Shown here piece after piece: positions 52,835 to 64,000 of a stretch of 64,000 nucleotides of DNA. How positions within the stretch are numbered: the stretch's first letter is position 1; every line of letters starts with the position of its first letter. Origin of the DNA: Capitulum mitella. Lineage: Eukaryota > Arthropoda > Thecostraca > Pollicipedomorpha > Pollicipedidae. The DNA is taken from NCBI GenBank assembly GCA_030062745.1, contig CP099849.1, positions 15,189,307 through 15,253,306 on the forward strand, read 5' to 3'. Made by a program: the position numbers and the translations under genes. The notes under the pieces were generated by a model. It saw nothing but the letters and a program-made list of their open reading frames with translations, was not told the DNA's origin and did not search any database.

Positions 52835-55800
52835 GTCGTAGGTGTATGAACGCAGCATGTTCACATCAGCGTTTCCCCTTGTAACGTATTTTGGTGATTG
52901 TCTGGCTGACGTTTTGAACGGAACTGTTTGCTTAAACGCCAGTGTTTTGGAGCTGATTTGGCGAGATTGTACATCGTACGGTATGAAATCGATTTCAAAC
53001 CCGTGATGTCAGTGTTTTCTAGTCTCGGAGTTTCATACGATTTCCCTCATTTCCAGTGCACGCGTTTTGTTGGCGAGTCGTTGATTCACGCACAGTTTGC
53101 AGCTGCTGCAGTTTGGGGATAGCAAATAAGTGGCATATTCCAGTGAGAGAAAAGAGCTTGTGTGACCAAATTGCAAAATGTGGTGATGAGAAATCAGCTG
53201 ATTGAGCACGCTATGTCGCTAGACTAAATTAGTTCAGATGTTTTGGCACTTCTACCCATCATGCTCTTAATGCTGATCTTGGGCCTATTCGTTTTGTCCC
53301 AAAAGTTGCCAGGAGTGACCCCACTAATGTATAACGTGTTGGAAGGTATTTTTAGCTAAATTTGAATGTTTTTAGGGCCGTCGTAGGCTAAATACATCGT
53401 GTTTTTTTTTCGGAATTCTGTCGAAGAATTCGCGTGCCATTACATATGGCATGTGATGAGCGCGAACTTCGTCGTGTCTGTTAACGGTTCCCGTACAAGA
53501 ACCGCTAGGCGTCTTCCGGGAACGGGCCCCCGAACAGGCCCGCGTCCCGTAAAAATGCACCAACAATGGCCCTGCGGCGCGACAGTGCCGGGCTGTTCCG
53601 AAAACGCAAACCCAGACCAGACAGACAAGAAAAGTCCAGCCCTGGAGCCCCAGCACACCAGCTGCAACAAAGGCTAGACCAGCTATCGTAACGTGACCGA
53701 GGACTGTTGCAGAGCAGGCCTTCAGTCCGTGCCTGACGCTCTTCTCTACGACTGACATGTGTGGCGTGTTTTGCGGGTGATTTCATCAGTTTGGAAAACA
53801 TAACAATATGGGAATTCTTTATGACGAAACGTGGAAGGAGAGACGTCATTTTTTTCATGGGGGAGATGGGGGAGGAGGCACTGGCTCCATCTCAGTTTCA
53901 GCTCCTAGTGCTTAGTGGTGCCCGTGAGGCTAGATAGCCCTTGCTATATCGATTAAGGGTTCTCAGGATCTTCTCATATTCACCGTTTTGTCATACGTAT
54001 GACATTTTCAAGAATGGTTTAATTCAGGGCTACTTCACACTAAATATACGATCAGGGCGTTCGCGTTACATCTCAAAGGGATTCTTAAGAAGTGGACGTT
54101 GTGCATATTTACATCGTTCAGCTTACGGCTTACTCCTACGCGGGGGCGGGCCCTCATAGAGCTGGATGGTCCCACGCACTGGACGGTTTATGTTTGGATC
54201 CCTTTCGCCACTGTAGGACGTCTCGAAAGCTGTCAGACGTCGCTTGTCATATGTTTTGGCAGTGATCGTCACCGTGGTTCTGGAGGTGCGTTGTGAGGCG
54301 TCTGAAGAGGGTTAGTGGTAATGGCTTTAAATTCTTAGGGCTTTAAACCTTTAGGTAATGGCGTTAAACCCACTTTAGGGATGAGCGCGCAATCCCTCAT
54401 GTTGCGTTTGTTGTGGTATATGACGTTACGCTGCTTCGTTGTCTCTTGGTGGTTGCAGGTGTTGTTTTTCAAGACGACAGGTGATGAGCTGCGGTCCGTA
54501 GTAGATGTTGGGTTTGAGGCTGTCCGTGACATTGAGTTTTACAGTTGCGTCGGATGATGTGGAGGAGGGCTATTTCAGCAACTTCATGGGCCGGCAACGT
54601 GTGTTGGTGCTACGGGTTGAAGGTTGCACTAAGTTGACAAATTTAGCCGATTCGAAATTTGTGGACGGAGGTATTTTGTCAGGGTCTTGTGAGTCGGCTT
54701 TTGTTTCGTCAGTTATTAAATGGTCGTTGTCCACGAATATTTGTCTGATTCTGCTCAGTTGTTGGTGCACAAGGAGCCATGCGGCTTTCGGCAACCACAT
54801 CAACTACTCGGATGTTTACATCTACACATCTAGCACCTCGTGCAGCGTATGTGTATCCCGTAAGTCCACCAACGATGGAAAATATTGAACGGCTTCAGCG
54901 AGTGCTCCCAGCGCTATAAGACCAGTGTTATTCGGACCTGTATAATCCGGGCTCTCAGGCAGTGCTCCACGTGGCCCCGTGTGCATCAAGAAACGAGCAT
55001 CAAACAAATACTGGTGGATAACGATTATCCAATAGCCGATGTAGACTAATTCAAGAGATCCCAACAAAACATTTCAGCCCAGAAATCTCGACTCGGCGTG
55101 GTAGCGCCTTTAACCTGTATCGCAAGAACACCATGTCGCCGGTCTATAAAACTGCTGAAAAATCCTCCACCACATCATTCGACTTAATTATAAAACTCAG
55201 AATACGATAGACAGAGTCAAGCTGAACTTCTACCACAAAAATCGCAGCACATCATCTTTTGTCTTAAAAAACAACAGCACTGACCAGCAGCAGATAATCA
55301 AACAACTTAACGTCATATACCACTACAAATGCAGCAAAAGAGATTGCGCTCTCCTTCTAGGCAGTCGAAATATAGGCATTAACACAACACCCTCCAGACG
55401 CCTCACAGTACATCTCTAGAGCGGCTGGCCACCAACAAACACCGAGGCGCAACACAGCACCACACTAACAAGACAGGCGCTTGTTCAAAGCAACGATCGT
55501 TACCAGAACATATGGCAAAGAACGTCTGATAGTCATTGAGCTACCTACATTCGCGAAAGGGACCCGACTAAAATTGCACGGTCTGAAATGCTGGCTCCGC
55601 CTTCAGCGCCAGCCACTGGATAGATCTCGTGGCACACGCTTGGGCACGGTATGGCCTGATACGGACTCCGCTGGTCACCGCGCAATAGTTTGCCATCATG
55701 GAAGGATGTGTCCAATAATTCTGAGTTTATAAGAACTGGAACAGCTGTAAGCAACCATCAGACATTTGGCGAGTGGCCAACCATTGTTGTCGGAAGTTTT

Positions 55801-56005
55801 GTTGTTACAGGTTCCATGTTTCATGTCCATATTTTGCTTTCATTCCTCGAAGACACGGCATAGGCACAGCCTGCTTGAGCACAGACCCCGCTGTAGGCAC
55901 GCCTTGTCTAAGTGTAGGCATGGCGTTTTGCCTGCGGTTACTCAGAATTGCGACTCTAGACCCAACCATGAACCATCAGGTTAATGCGCTTGGGAGCATC
56001 CGGTT
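52835..56005. other. No gene supported
   Basis: Mixed-composition spacer. Frames at 53372-53758 (minus, 128 codons), 53399-53677 and 54505-54888 (plus, 127 codons) lack motifs and splice pairs. Near 54315-54375 a GTAATGGC.TTAAA phrase is repeated. The 55100-55450 stretch is unusually CA-rich but has no repeat unit. Confidence 0.3.
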
Positions 56006-56011
56006 GTATGA

Positions 56012-56087
56012 AGGAAGTTAAATTAAACGTAGGAAGTTAAATTGGACGTAGGAGGTTAAATTGGACGTAGGAGGTTAAATTGAACGA
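56012..56087 (+). repeat. 19-bp tandem repeat, four units
   Basis: Units AGGAAGTTAAATTAAACGT, AGGAAGTTAAATTGGACGT, AGGAGGTTAAATTGGACGT and AGGAGGTTAAATTGAACGA run head to tail with stepwise single-base changes between neighbours. Confidence 0.95.
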
Positions 56088-56392
56088 TGCAGGGATGTGA
56101 AATGTCCGTTTGTTAGGAAACTCTGAAATGTTAAGCGTGCGTCTTGATCGTGTATTTACGTCAAAGTAGCACCGCTAGTTCTTGAAACCGTGTTTGCGTA
56201 TGTTATAGGTGCGACGAAACCTCGACTGTAAGCATTACGAAACATGCCATTCTTATTCACCTCCTTACCATGAGCTTCAGCTACATTCTTCAAAACATCC
56301 AGAAGGGATAAGGAAATTCATGTACTGTATCGAAAGTATCAACAGAGTATTAAGTAATCCTTGGCAAATAATTTGCTTCCAAAGTTTTCATA

Positions 56393-56396
<4 letters not shown>

Positions 56397-56438
<42 letters not shown>

Positions 56439-56449
56439 CATATATATAT
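56397..56449. repeat. (TA)n microsatellite next to the mariner remnant
   Basis: ATATAT run from 56397 to about 56435, interrupted by GTGCA, then ATATATATAT. TA-rich DNA is a natural target for mariner insertion. Confidence 0.97.
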
Positions 56450-56465
56450 TGCATTTAATCTCAAA

Positions 56466-57510
56466 ATGTGGATACTGCAACACGTGACACAAACGGATTT
56501 CCAGAAGGCGATCGGCGCGTTTTACACCAAGCACTGGCGCTCTGTGAAGCTATTTACCATTTCAGTTTTTGAAAATATGGGTGTACCAAAAACAACCATA
56601 TACCGTATACTAGAGAGGTGTGACCGGGGCACGCCCTTGAAGAGAAAGGTTAGAAGTGGTCGCAAAGCAGTGGTAATGCCCACTGAAAAGGTGTAAGCGC
56701 TCCAACGCGCACTGAAGGAGAAAATTAGTGTCACACAGAACTCAGTCGCTCCCAAGTCTCAAATAAGCCAATCATATGTACGCAGAATCAGAATCATCCA
56801 CAAAAAGAAAGCCTTGAGTCTTATCACAGACAAAAGGTGCAACAGCAGAGACAGAGTGACAGAAAGCAAAACATAAGTTCAGATGCTCTGCTTCGAGGAC
56901 CGTCCCGAAGCCTTGAGAAGACCATTTAATAGTGATAGATGATGAGACAGGTTGTTATTACAACAAGATATCTGTGGTGACAAATAAGGGATTGTACTCT
57001 GAGGATAAAGGAAACGTTGCTGACGGAGTCGTACTGAGCCCTAGAGAGAAATACCCTAAGAAGATTATGCTATGGCGGGCAATCTCGAGAAAAGGCGTGA
57101 GTCGTTTTGTTGAAAGGGTCAATGTGAATGGTGCGTTTTGTCTAAAGGAGTGTATCCCTCGTCAGAGAAATATCCTCCATAGATAAACAGCGCCGAAAAG
57201 ACAAGGTGCTATTTTGGCCCGACTTCGCCATCGCGCATTATTAGAAAGAGATACTGGGTGAGCTGGAAAGGCTGGAAATATCATACGTTAAGAAGGCAGG
57301 AAACCCGCCCGGAGCATCACAGTCAAGCCGATCGAGCGTTACTAGGCCTTACTCGTCGGCCAGGTGTACAAACGTGGCCGAAGTGCAACGGACACCCGTT
57401 AGCTTGAGGGCAGAATCGGGCAGCGCGTGAAGGATGAGCGCGGATCACTGCCAAAGCCTGTTGTCAAGAATCAAAAACATAAGTCCGAAAAGTAGCTGAC
57501 GAAGGAAATC
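56466..57510 (+). pseudogene. mariner-type transposase remnant, apparent DD37E
   Basis: Blocks in order: an N-terminal helix-turn-helix region around GVPKTTIYRILERCDRGTP (about 56580-56640); SYVRRIRIIHKKKALS (near 56780); IDDETGCYYN with the first Asp (56935); PREKYPKKIMLWRAISRKGV (57040-57100); FWPDFAIAHY with the second Asp (57213-57242); YVKKAGNPPGASQ (57282-57320); KPIERY with the Glu (near 57333); then VYKRGRSATDTR and KDERGSLPKP. Counting between second Asp and Glu gives about 37 residues, after allowing one frame change. The frame is broken by stops (56694-56696, 56872-56874, 57243-57245 and others) and by at least three frameshifts, so it is inactive. I could not fix the terminal inverted repeats. 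Confidence 0.85.
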
Positions 57511-57514
57511 AAGC

Positions 57515-59095
57515 TCTTCGGCGGCTGTAGTAGCGTATAACTGCTTCCTCTGCGAATCGAATGACCTACCGCATGCCGCGATTGAACAGTCCATAGATAA
57601 TACACACGTCTTCAAAGAAATTCCCATGATATATATATTTATATCTGCCTGTTCCTAGCATCTGTATCTATTGTGCTAAACGATGTGGAGCGGCATAACA
57701 TTGCTGGTGATTGAGTTTTATTCAGCTCCCCACATTATGAAACCCATCACAGTACTAGCTCACATCAGGCCATGGCTGTAGAGGGACATTTTTTGCAAGC
57801 ATGTTTGGTATCTCGGCAACTCTCCCTGCAAGGTAGCACGTGTCTTGTTGAACAAGAGTAGGACCATTGCGTGCTCGCAGATAAGAAGTGAAGGGCTGTA
57901 AGACACGGCATAAACATTAAGAGATATCCTCACGTGAACGTCATACAAGTGTAGTCCATTTATCCCGACAACACAGTAGTTCCATTTTGACTATCCGAAT
58001 CAGGCCTGACCCTGAATACCAGGCCATAAATAAGAGATGCATACAATATATTCATCTTTCTTGCAGAACGAAATGCACCCTCTCAAGCGGCGTTGACTGG
58101 CACGTTGTTTTCAAATGGCAGGCGGTGAGAGAGGGAGGGGAAGCGGGGCTTGCGGAATTCTCGGATAAGACTGCCAGTCTTCGACGGTAGGGAAACTGGA
58201 ATGTTTCCGGTGGCCGTCAGTTGCGTTAGGGTGAACTGTTGCAAAATGACGAAGTGTCCTCTTCCGTCAATGACTTTCCTTAACGGAAATCTTGTGTAAA
58301 ACGTACGCAAAACGGACCACCGCGTGGTTTCTTTTTGTGTGTGGTCCCGTACATGTTAATAGGAACCCGGTGCATGCTAAGAAATTTTGACGCGCAGTTC
58401 TGACGATTTGAACAAATCGTTGTTCAGTTGTGAAATTGAAAAACGATTTGTTCAGTCGTAAAACTGAAAAACGATTTGTTGGTCGTTGTTCGTTGTTGTA
58501 AAATTCGTATTTTTAGTAGTTTTCGGACAGGTATACATATTGTGCAACTGCTGACAGTTTCACATCTCTTTTGGTTTTCGTTTCCGCGTGATTGGAAAAT
58601 GTCACGAGGTTACTCGACAAAAACTTAGAGATAAAATGGGTAAAATGGCTAGGTAGTATTCAGTTGCTTACGATTAGCAGCGAGGCAGGGAAAATGAGTA
58701 CAAATAACCGGAACGTTGTAATGAAAGCTATTTCGTAGTTGGTTTAACCTGGAGAACATTTTGGACTCGAACACAGCATTTGTGAACAGTACTTTCGTCC
58801 TTTTTGGCAGCATTTTCAAACATTGTCGTGGTTTTGAAACTTGATTACTAGAAGACCAGAGACCAGGAAGACCATGATTAGATTAGACCATGATTAGAAA
58901 GACCATGATTAGATCCAGATGATGCCGGATTCCAGGCCAAAGCCAACGTTCCGTCCTTACATTTTGTAAAGTGAAAATTTCGTTTAGCTTTTGTTAGCAT
59001 ATCTTGCTCCTAGGACAACGCATGCCGATAATTGCACATTAACCCGATATGCCGGTAAAGGTTGAGTTTTCTCTCGGAGAATGCTACTGTAAAAG
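57515..59095. other. No gene seen; two short imperfect repeats
   Basis: 58404-58490 repeats GAAAAACGATTTGTTCAGTC (about three ~31 bp steps, the first inverted around GATTTGAACAAATC). 58858-58920 repeats GACCATGATTAGA three times. The minus frame 57760-57948 and plus frame 57987-58190 are unsupported. Confidence 0.4.
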
Positions 59096-59099
59096 CCTT

Positions 59100-59755
59100 T
59101 TTGGTTTAGGGCGATGGCCGACCGAGGCCAGCCGGCTGGATTCGGCCCCGGTTCGGTTCAGGTCGGAAGCGCGTGAAGCTGCATAACTTGGCAGTCTGCG
59201 GCACCTGGCTTCGGAACGCTGGCATTTTACGATGCCTGGCTGGAAAGCAATCCGTGACCGCGCAGGAGCAGACCCAGTATTTTGCAAAAGGGAGGGATCA
59301 CGTCACTATCAGTCATCTTCCCACGTTGATTGCAAGGCAAGTCCACGGGAAAAATGTCTGGCGCGGACGAAACGGAGGCTCACGGGCCGTCCCTCCTGCA
59401 TCGTCCGTGGTTCGTATTACCAGGACCATTGCTTTACCAGGACCTGATGCACAGGTCCCTGTGATGTGACGCGGGCCGACGCGTCTGCGTGCCGGCGGTG
59501 GGGTCGTTGGAGGTCGCGGTGGCGGCACGGTGTGGGTGCTGGCGCCCGCAGCGTGCTCGCGAAGTACCGTGCAGGTGGCGCGCCAGCAGCCAGCCAGCCA
59601 GCGGACCGGCCGGGCTGCCGGGGGCCGATAACCTCGCACGGTCGGAGCGGCTGCCGGGCCGCCGCCGTGCCGGCGCAGGCACGGTCGGCCGCGTCGGAAG
59701 CCACCGGTCTGCCAACGACTGACGGCGACCAAGTATGGCCTGCCGAAGGTCATTC
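59100..59755. other. CpG-rich patch with frames on both strands
   Basis: Minus frames 59313-59753 (146 codons), 59417-59704 and 59434-59715 and plus frames 59466-59771 and 59489-59722 overlap. All are Arg/Pro/Ala-rich, as expected of CpG-rich DNA. GCCAGCAGCCAGCCAGCCAGC is a small CCAG repeat near 59582. No domain or splice pair identified. Confidence 0.3.
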
Positions 59756-59904
59756 GGAAGACCGCAGATAGTACTGAAGGACGTCTCCCGTCTCTGTCAT
59801 ATACATGTCACGACCGGATGTGTTTCGCGTGTAGTACGTTCATGACGCAACGGACTTGTCTGCTGAGCTAACGGTCCGCTGGATCGTCCAAGGGCGAACC
59901 GCAG

Positions 59905-60423
59905 CTACGCGGCCCCGTCTCTGACCTTAACGTACGAGCTCCAGAAGCGAAGCGAGGAGGTACTAATTTGATATACTGGCGGCCATCCAAAGGAAGTGAT
60001 GATTTCCTCGGCTCCGGTAGTGCCCCCGGTGATGCCCCATCGATCCCGCTGAATTGCTTTTGGTGTCATTGAGCTGGTGGGTGTGGTTTTTCGCCGACAG
60101 TGATCAACGTGCATTTTGAACTCCTTTATGCCAGGCTTACTTTCACTGACGACAATATTGATGCCAACACTTTCGTCTCGAAATATTGACAGAGTTTTTC
60201 GCGATTGAAAATTTTCATTGTTAAACCTTCGCTTATAAATATGCAACACTAGCTTATAATCAAATAATGATCTACCGTCACTTCTGCGTGGCACTGGGGA
60301 GCCGTCCTGCAAATAAGGCATTGTTGGGAGCAACCTTGTTCGGGAATTGGATGTTTTGTTCTTTTTTTTGGTGGAAAGCGTCACTGAAAAGCTTATGCCC
60401 CATCGGAAATAATTGTGTTCCAA
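59905..60423 (-). other. Unsupported 172-codon minus frame, noted for length
   Basis: This is the longest minus-strand frame in an AT-rich part of the window, where 172 codons without a stop is less expected by chance. The peptide (for example SRKTLSIFRDESVGINIVVS, ITSFGWPPVYQISTSS) has ordinary composition, but I recognise no domain. The 5' region is Lys/Asn-rich and there is no clear splice context. It could be a decayed or orphan exon. Confidence 0.25.
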
Positions 60424-60499
60424 AACACAGTTGGATAACTTTTCCTAAAATCACAGTCTGCTCCACTCCTGCTTATGAAAAAATGGACTAAGCTTCAAA

Positions 60500-62405
60500 G
60501 TGCCACAGAGAGAATGGAAGCCTGTCCTCTGTTATGGAAGTTGTTAAGAGAAACAATGGCATTATCGAAAGCAAAATAAATCAACCTCATGATTCAGATT
60601 GATCTTCGTCCTGAACATCAAATATGTCGAGAAATGAAACATTGGGTCTTTATAGTGGCATTGGAATAAGGACATTGGAAAAATGATGAGGGATCTCGAT
60701 GCGCACCCAACCATTTCATTGTCAGGCAAGCATGTTCAGATATTTCTACCTCTGTCGTCCAATGGACAGGGCGTAGAAAAGAGGTGGAGTGCGCTCCTGG
60801 TCCGTTCGTTTTGGATGCTTGTCAGATGTCAAATATCATGGTGTTGCAAAACTAGATTTGTGTTGTAATATTATAAATTACATATGTACAACTGACAACT
60901 ACAACAACTCTAATGTTTTGTTGTACTTCCATCGCCCGTCTAAATCAGAATGATATTTTAGCACTAAAAACCATGGTGCTATCTTGGAGCAATAAGGCAG
61001 CATGGTGCAAGACCAAGCGAGTTTTTCAGACATAAACGCCTCGGTAATCATAACATTTTGTGCTGGCCGAACAGAATGTTGTCTGGTCCCCATGCCCGTG
61101 CGTAAGTGTGCACTGGTCAGTTGATGGACGACTGCCATCGTTTGAGCTCAGAGCCGAGCGTGGTGGCCTGAGCCCCAGTCCGTGGCTGGAGTTCCCCAAG
61201 ACTACCTTACGCGGTCCTCGTCTCGGAATGACCGGAAAGAGCCGAGCTTTGCCATGCATTAGTGTCTGGAAGACGCCTGTCCAGCGGTTGTGGTGTGTGC
61301 CTCCGTTGTGTGACTGTGTGACGCCTGGTGGGCCGTTCTGCTGGCCTATTTTTTTGGGTCGAACGTTCCCAAAAGTCCCCAGCTGTTGCTTGTCGACTTA
61401 GCTTTTGTCGCAGTTTGTTATATCATTGCGCCCGTTCAGAGACGTCTTCATGCACGGACGCATGCACATTTATTTTTTTGTGAGGTAATTGTGCCAAATC
61501 ACAAAGCTCTCTAATTTTCCAGGGGTTGCCCACCGGCAGCGATGCTGCACTCCTCGTAAGAGGACACTAGCTCATGGCTACAATGCAATGGGATAGTGTC
61601 CTCGTAGTGCTTAGTGATGAGATGAGATTTCACGAACTTTTTGCGGACGAATGACGCCGGTAATGATCGGTTTCAGCAAATATAGTGAACGGCTCGGATG
61701 CAAATGGGCTCAGTAGCGTATATCGTCTAGAGCCACAATCTCTTATAGGAGTCTTGCCTCGAACCGGGCGTATCAAGAGCTTGAAACCTGGAATCTCGCG
61801 CACCATGAGGCAAACTCATGAGAGCTTTAACTTGTACGCCTAAGGAACTGTTCGCAAAGAACTGCCGTGCACTAAACTGACTAATCTCGGTATTCTTATT
61901 GCTATGTAGTCCACGAATGGTTAGATAGTTACATTGGTTAGATAACAGAATATAGAAAATAAAAAAATAATGGAATTAAAATTAGAAAAGAATAAATTAA
62001 ATTAATTAAGTCATAAATCAGAATTAAAATTAGAAAAAATGGAAAATAATACAGAATAGAATGGTTAGATAATAGTTAGACGTCATCTACGTAGACAAGA
62101 CTTTTCGCTTTGATGAGGATGGTTGTTAATGAATCTGTCGTTTGGCAGGATATTGCAGGAAGGATTTCGGGATGGAGAAACCAGATGTCGCAGAGAAATA
62201 TTTATAATCGCGCATGCATAGAGACCATCAAGATCATTTAGCAACATTTATCCATTTGCACGCGTGTTTTCATGTGTGACAATAATCCCGAAACATACCA
62301 AAAAATTCCGTTGCATGTATCTTTCTCGTTTGTAGACATCTGTAAACTTGTGCTCCTGTATATAATTCATGCTTCAAAACCAAGAACCGAAACAGAATAT
62401 GCAGC
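60500..62405. other. No gene supported
   Basis: AT-rich spacer. The plus frame 61060-61401 and opposing minus frames lack motifs. An A/T-rich low-complexity tract with AGAATTAAAATTAGAAAA repeated lies at 61945-62050. Confidence 0.3.
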
Positions 62406-62510
62406 CCTGGCCTTGTAGATGACGTCCCATGAAGGCTACCGTATCAAAACAGCGGTCTCGGCTCAGCGTGCTGCCGCGTCGGAGTACGAGTACGAGCGCC
62501 GATTTGAACG

Positions 62511-62578
62511 GGTTATTGGGGGCCGTGCTTGGGCGCCGAATGACCCTGCAGTCGGTGCGCCCCTAAGCCCCAATAACC
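62511..62578. repeat. Two-stem hairpin (GGTTATTGGGG ... CCCCAATAACC)
   Basis: GGTTATTGGGG (62511-62521) pairs perfectly with CCCCAATAACC (62568-62578), and the inner CTTGGGCGC pairs with GCGCCCCTAAG with one bulge. The direct repeat GGGGGCCGTGCT occurs at 62519 and again near 62589. Confidence 0.8.
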
Positions 62579-62579
62579 A

Positions 62580-62880
62580 ACCAACCAATGGGGGCCGTGC
62601 TGAATATATTTGAATACAGCTGTCTCGCAGTGGTCCGACCAGCGACGGGCTCTGACTTCAACATCCATCTGGAATTCACCGACTGTCAGCCTGACTTATG
62701 GACGGTAAACCGGTCTTCAGCGGCTTTCGTCTTGACCTTACCGACAATCGGCCGGACTGGCCCGACCGGCAGCCGCACGTTTTTTTGCCTGCAGTCCAGT
62801 CATTCAGTCGGTCACGAAAAACATCGGTAGCGAGTATGTTTCGATGCGTCGTTGAATGCTTGCAGTTAAGCAGTCAGGTG
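62580..62880 (+). other. Possible exon ending at donor near 62880, weak
   Basis: A consensus donor, GCAGTCAG|GTGAGT (near 62880), follows plus frames at 62588-62830 and 62698-62901. No acceptor or domain was found, so this is only a candidate. Confidence 0.2.
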
Positions 62881-62899
62881 AGTCGCTGGACGGTTGAAT

Positions 62900-64000
62900 G
62901 ATGCGTCCCTCCCCATTTCAGTCTTGATGTTCCGTCGCCATTAGCCGGAGCATCCCCCTCCGCACATCCGCCCGCCCGCCCCTACACACGCACGCGCGCA
63001 CGCACTTCGGGAATACTTCAGGCCTGTGGCATTGCTTGGAAAGAGAGAGAGTCTGGAAGAAAAGTCAGAACCTCATTAATTTTCGGAAATCTCCAGTCAT
63101 GGGGCATAGCTAGCTGTGTCTCTGTGGTGTGTTCCATCGCACACGTGGTCGCGTATCGTACAGTCGTTTGCATTCACTACAGTGTACGCTGAAGCTGGGA
63201 TAACTTATGTAAACGCATGACCCGCAGCATGAACAGTTTCTGGCCCCCTCGAAATAAGCTCGTGTCAGTCTTGGCAGTAGGAATAATGCCGGGGCGGGTT
63301 TTAGCCGTGGACAGTAAGAGGAAACGCTGGACAAGCCCTAAGCCTCGGGCGCTGTTACCTGCCGCTGCTGATGTCCATAGCGGCCTGTGCTTTTTACCTG
63401 TCTTGTGCCGGGTGCTGCCGGGACGCGTTTTACCGCATCTTTGGCAAGAAAAAGATTGACCTGACTCGAATTTTCTAAACAAATGAATAATGGCGGAATG
63501 CGTTGTCTCAGTATGTATCACGCCTTTGTGTTGAGCAGTTATATAAAATGCTGCATGAGGCCGGGTCAAGTAATTGTTTAGAAACCGAGATGATGGTTTG
63601 ATTTTTTTTTAACCGGCGCAAGGTCAGAATTCAAGAAAACACTGAGGTTTTTAAGTAATTATTGCCGGCCGAATGCAGTAGGAGTTTTATCACATGCCAT
63701 TACAGTTGCGATTTTGCTGAGATATTTGCGTGTAGGGTGGCATAGGGAGTCCAGTTTGTTGGGACCATCAAACATTCAACCTGTGTCGTCACCATTCCAG
63801 TCATCTCAGTCGTCACCCGCCATACTTCACAATAGTGGCGGCTAATATGCCACTATTAACAGAGCTGTTAATGGTGACGTATTAGGTCTGGAAGCTCGAA
63901 CACTAGAAGCTCTTTTAGGGCTTGCCACCACCCGCCTTCTGTTCTCTTTGTCTGAGTGCGAATAAAATTGTTCGTGCCGATACATTGCATTACTTCTGCC
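62900..64000. other. No gene supported
   Basis: Contains a CG/CA-rich microsatellite-like stretch (ACACACGCACGCGCGCACGC near 62983-63002). A 130-codon minus frame 63177-63569 and its plus counterpart show no domain. Confidence 0.3.

Noticed and set aside
59313-59753. 146-codon minus frame
   Set aside because: CpG-rich patch open on both strands; peptide low in information.

Overview
This is a eukaryotic, intron-bearing, repeat-dominated window. No dense gene array, ribosome-binding-site pattern or operon is visible. Long introns, CpG-rich patches in an AT-richer background, metazoan cut-and-paste transposon families (piggyBac-like, pogo/Tigger-like, hAT/DUF4371 and a mariner with apparent DD37E spacing) and short runs resembling the arthropod telomere repeat TTAGG together suggest an invertebrate, probably an arthropod and possibly a crustacean. 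That placement is inference. No protein here was recognised well enough to name a species or a gene symbol.

Coding content is thin. The best case is an exon at 42008-42794 (+): acceptor, 5' UTR with in-frame stops, strong start context, 247 codons of a Ser/Arg/Pro-rich disordered N-terminus, and a consensus donor. A CpG-rich, promoter-like block with a perfect CRE next to an inverted CCAAT box lies 3.4 kb upstream (38.6-39.2 kb) and may be its promoter. Two weaker exons are a terminal exon at 4224-4589 (+) with a downstream AATAAA, and an internal exon at 27272-27458 (+) with both splice signals. Further GC-rich patches (9.9-10.2, 15.75-16.26, 22.2-23.1, 38.6-39.2, 46.16-46.6, 51.95-52.83 and 59.1-59.75 kb) have open frames on both strands that I could not support as genes.

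The dominant structure is inverted-repeat DNA. Four long foldback structures are readable: a ~1.8 kb inverted repeat at 5384-7145; two members of one foldback family, with arms made of degenerate ~17-20 bp subrepeats and TTAGG-like motifs in the middle (25.57-27.09 and 33.46-34.43 kb); and a 2.8 kb foldback at 35.32-38.11 kb whose arms are ~143 bp satellite units packed with TCAAGGTCA-type nuclear-receptor sites. A composite repeat family (12.3-13.5 and 16.7-21.3 kb) also occurs in both orientations.

Other repeats include a ~1.2 kb piggyBac-like element (579-1777) whose near-empty site is preserved in a second copy of its host repeat at 48.18 kb, a second copy of that element ending at 29652, a Tigger-like MITE (14223-14897), six copies of a ~160 bp MITE-like family, two copies of a ~0.75-0.9 kb family, hAT and mariner transposase pseudogenes, many minisatellites (19, 30, 38, 62, 66-67 and 142 bp units) and two (TA)n tracts. 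Repeat boundaries are read by eye and are approximate unless a terminal motif is stated.
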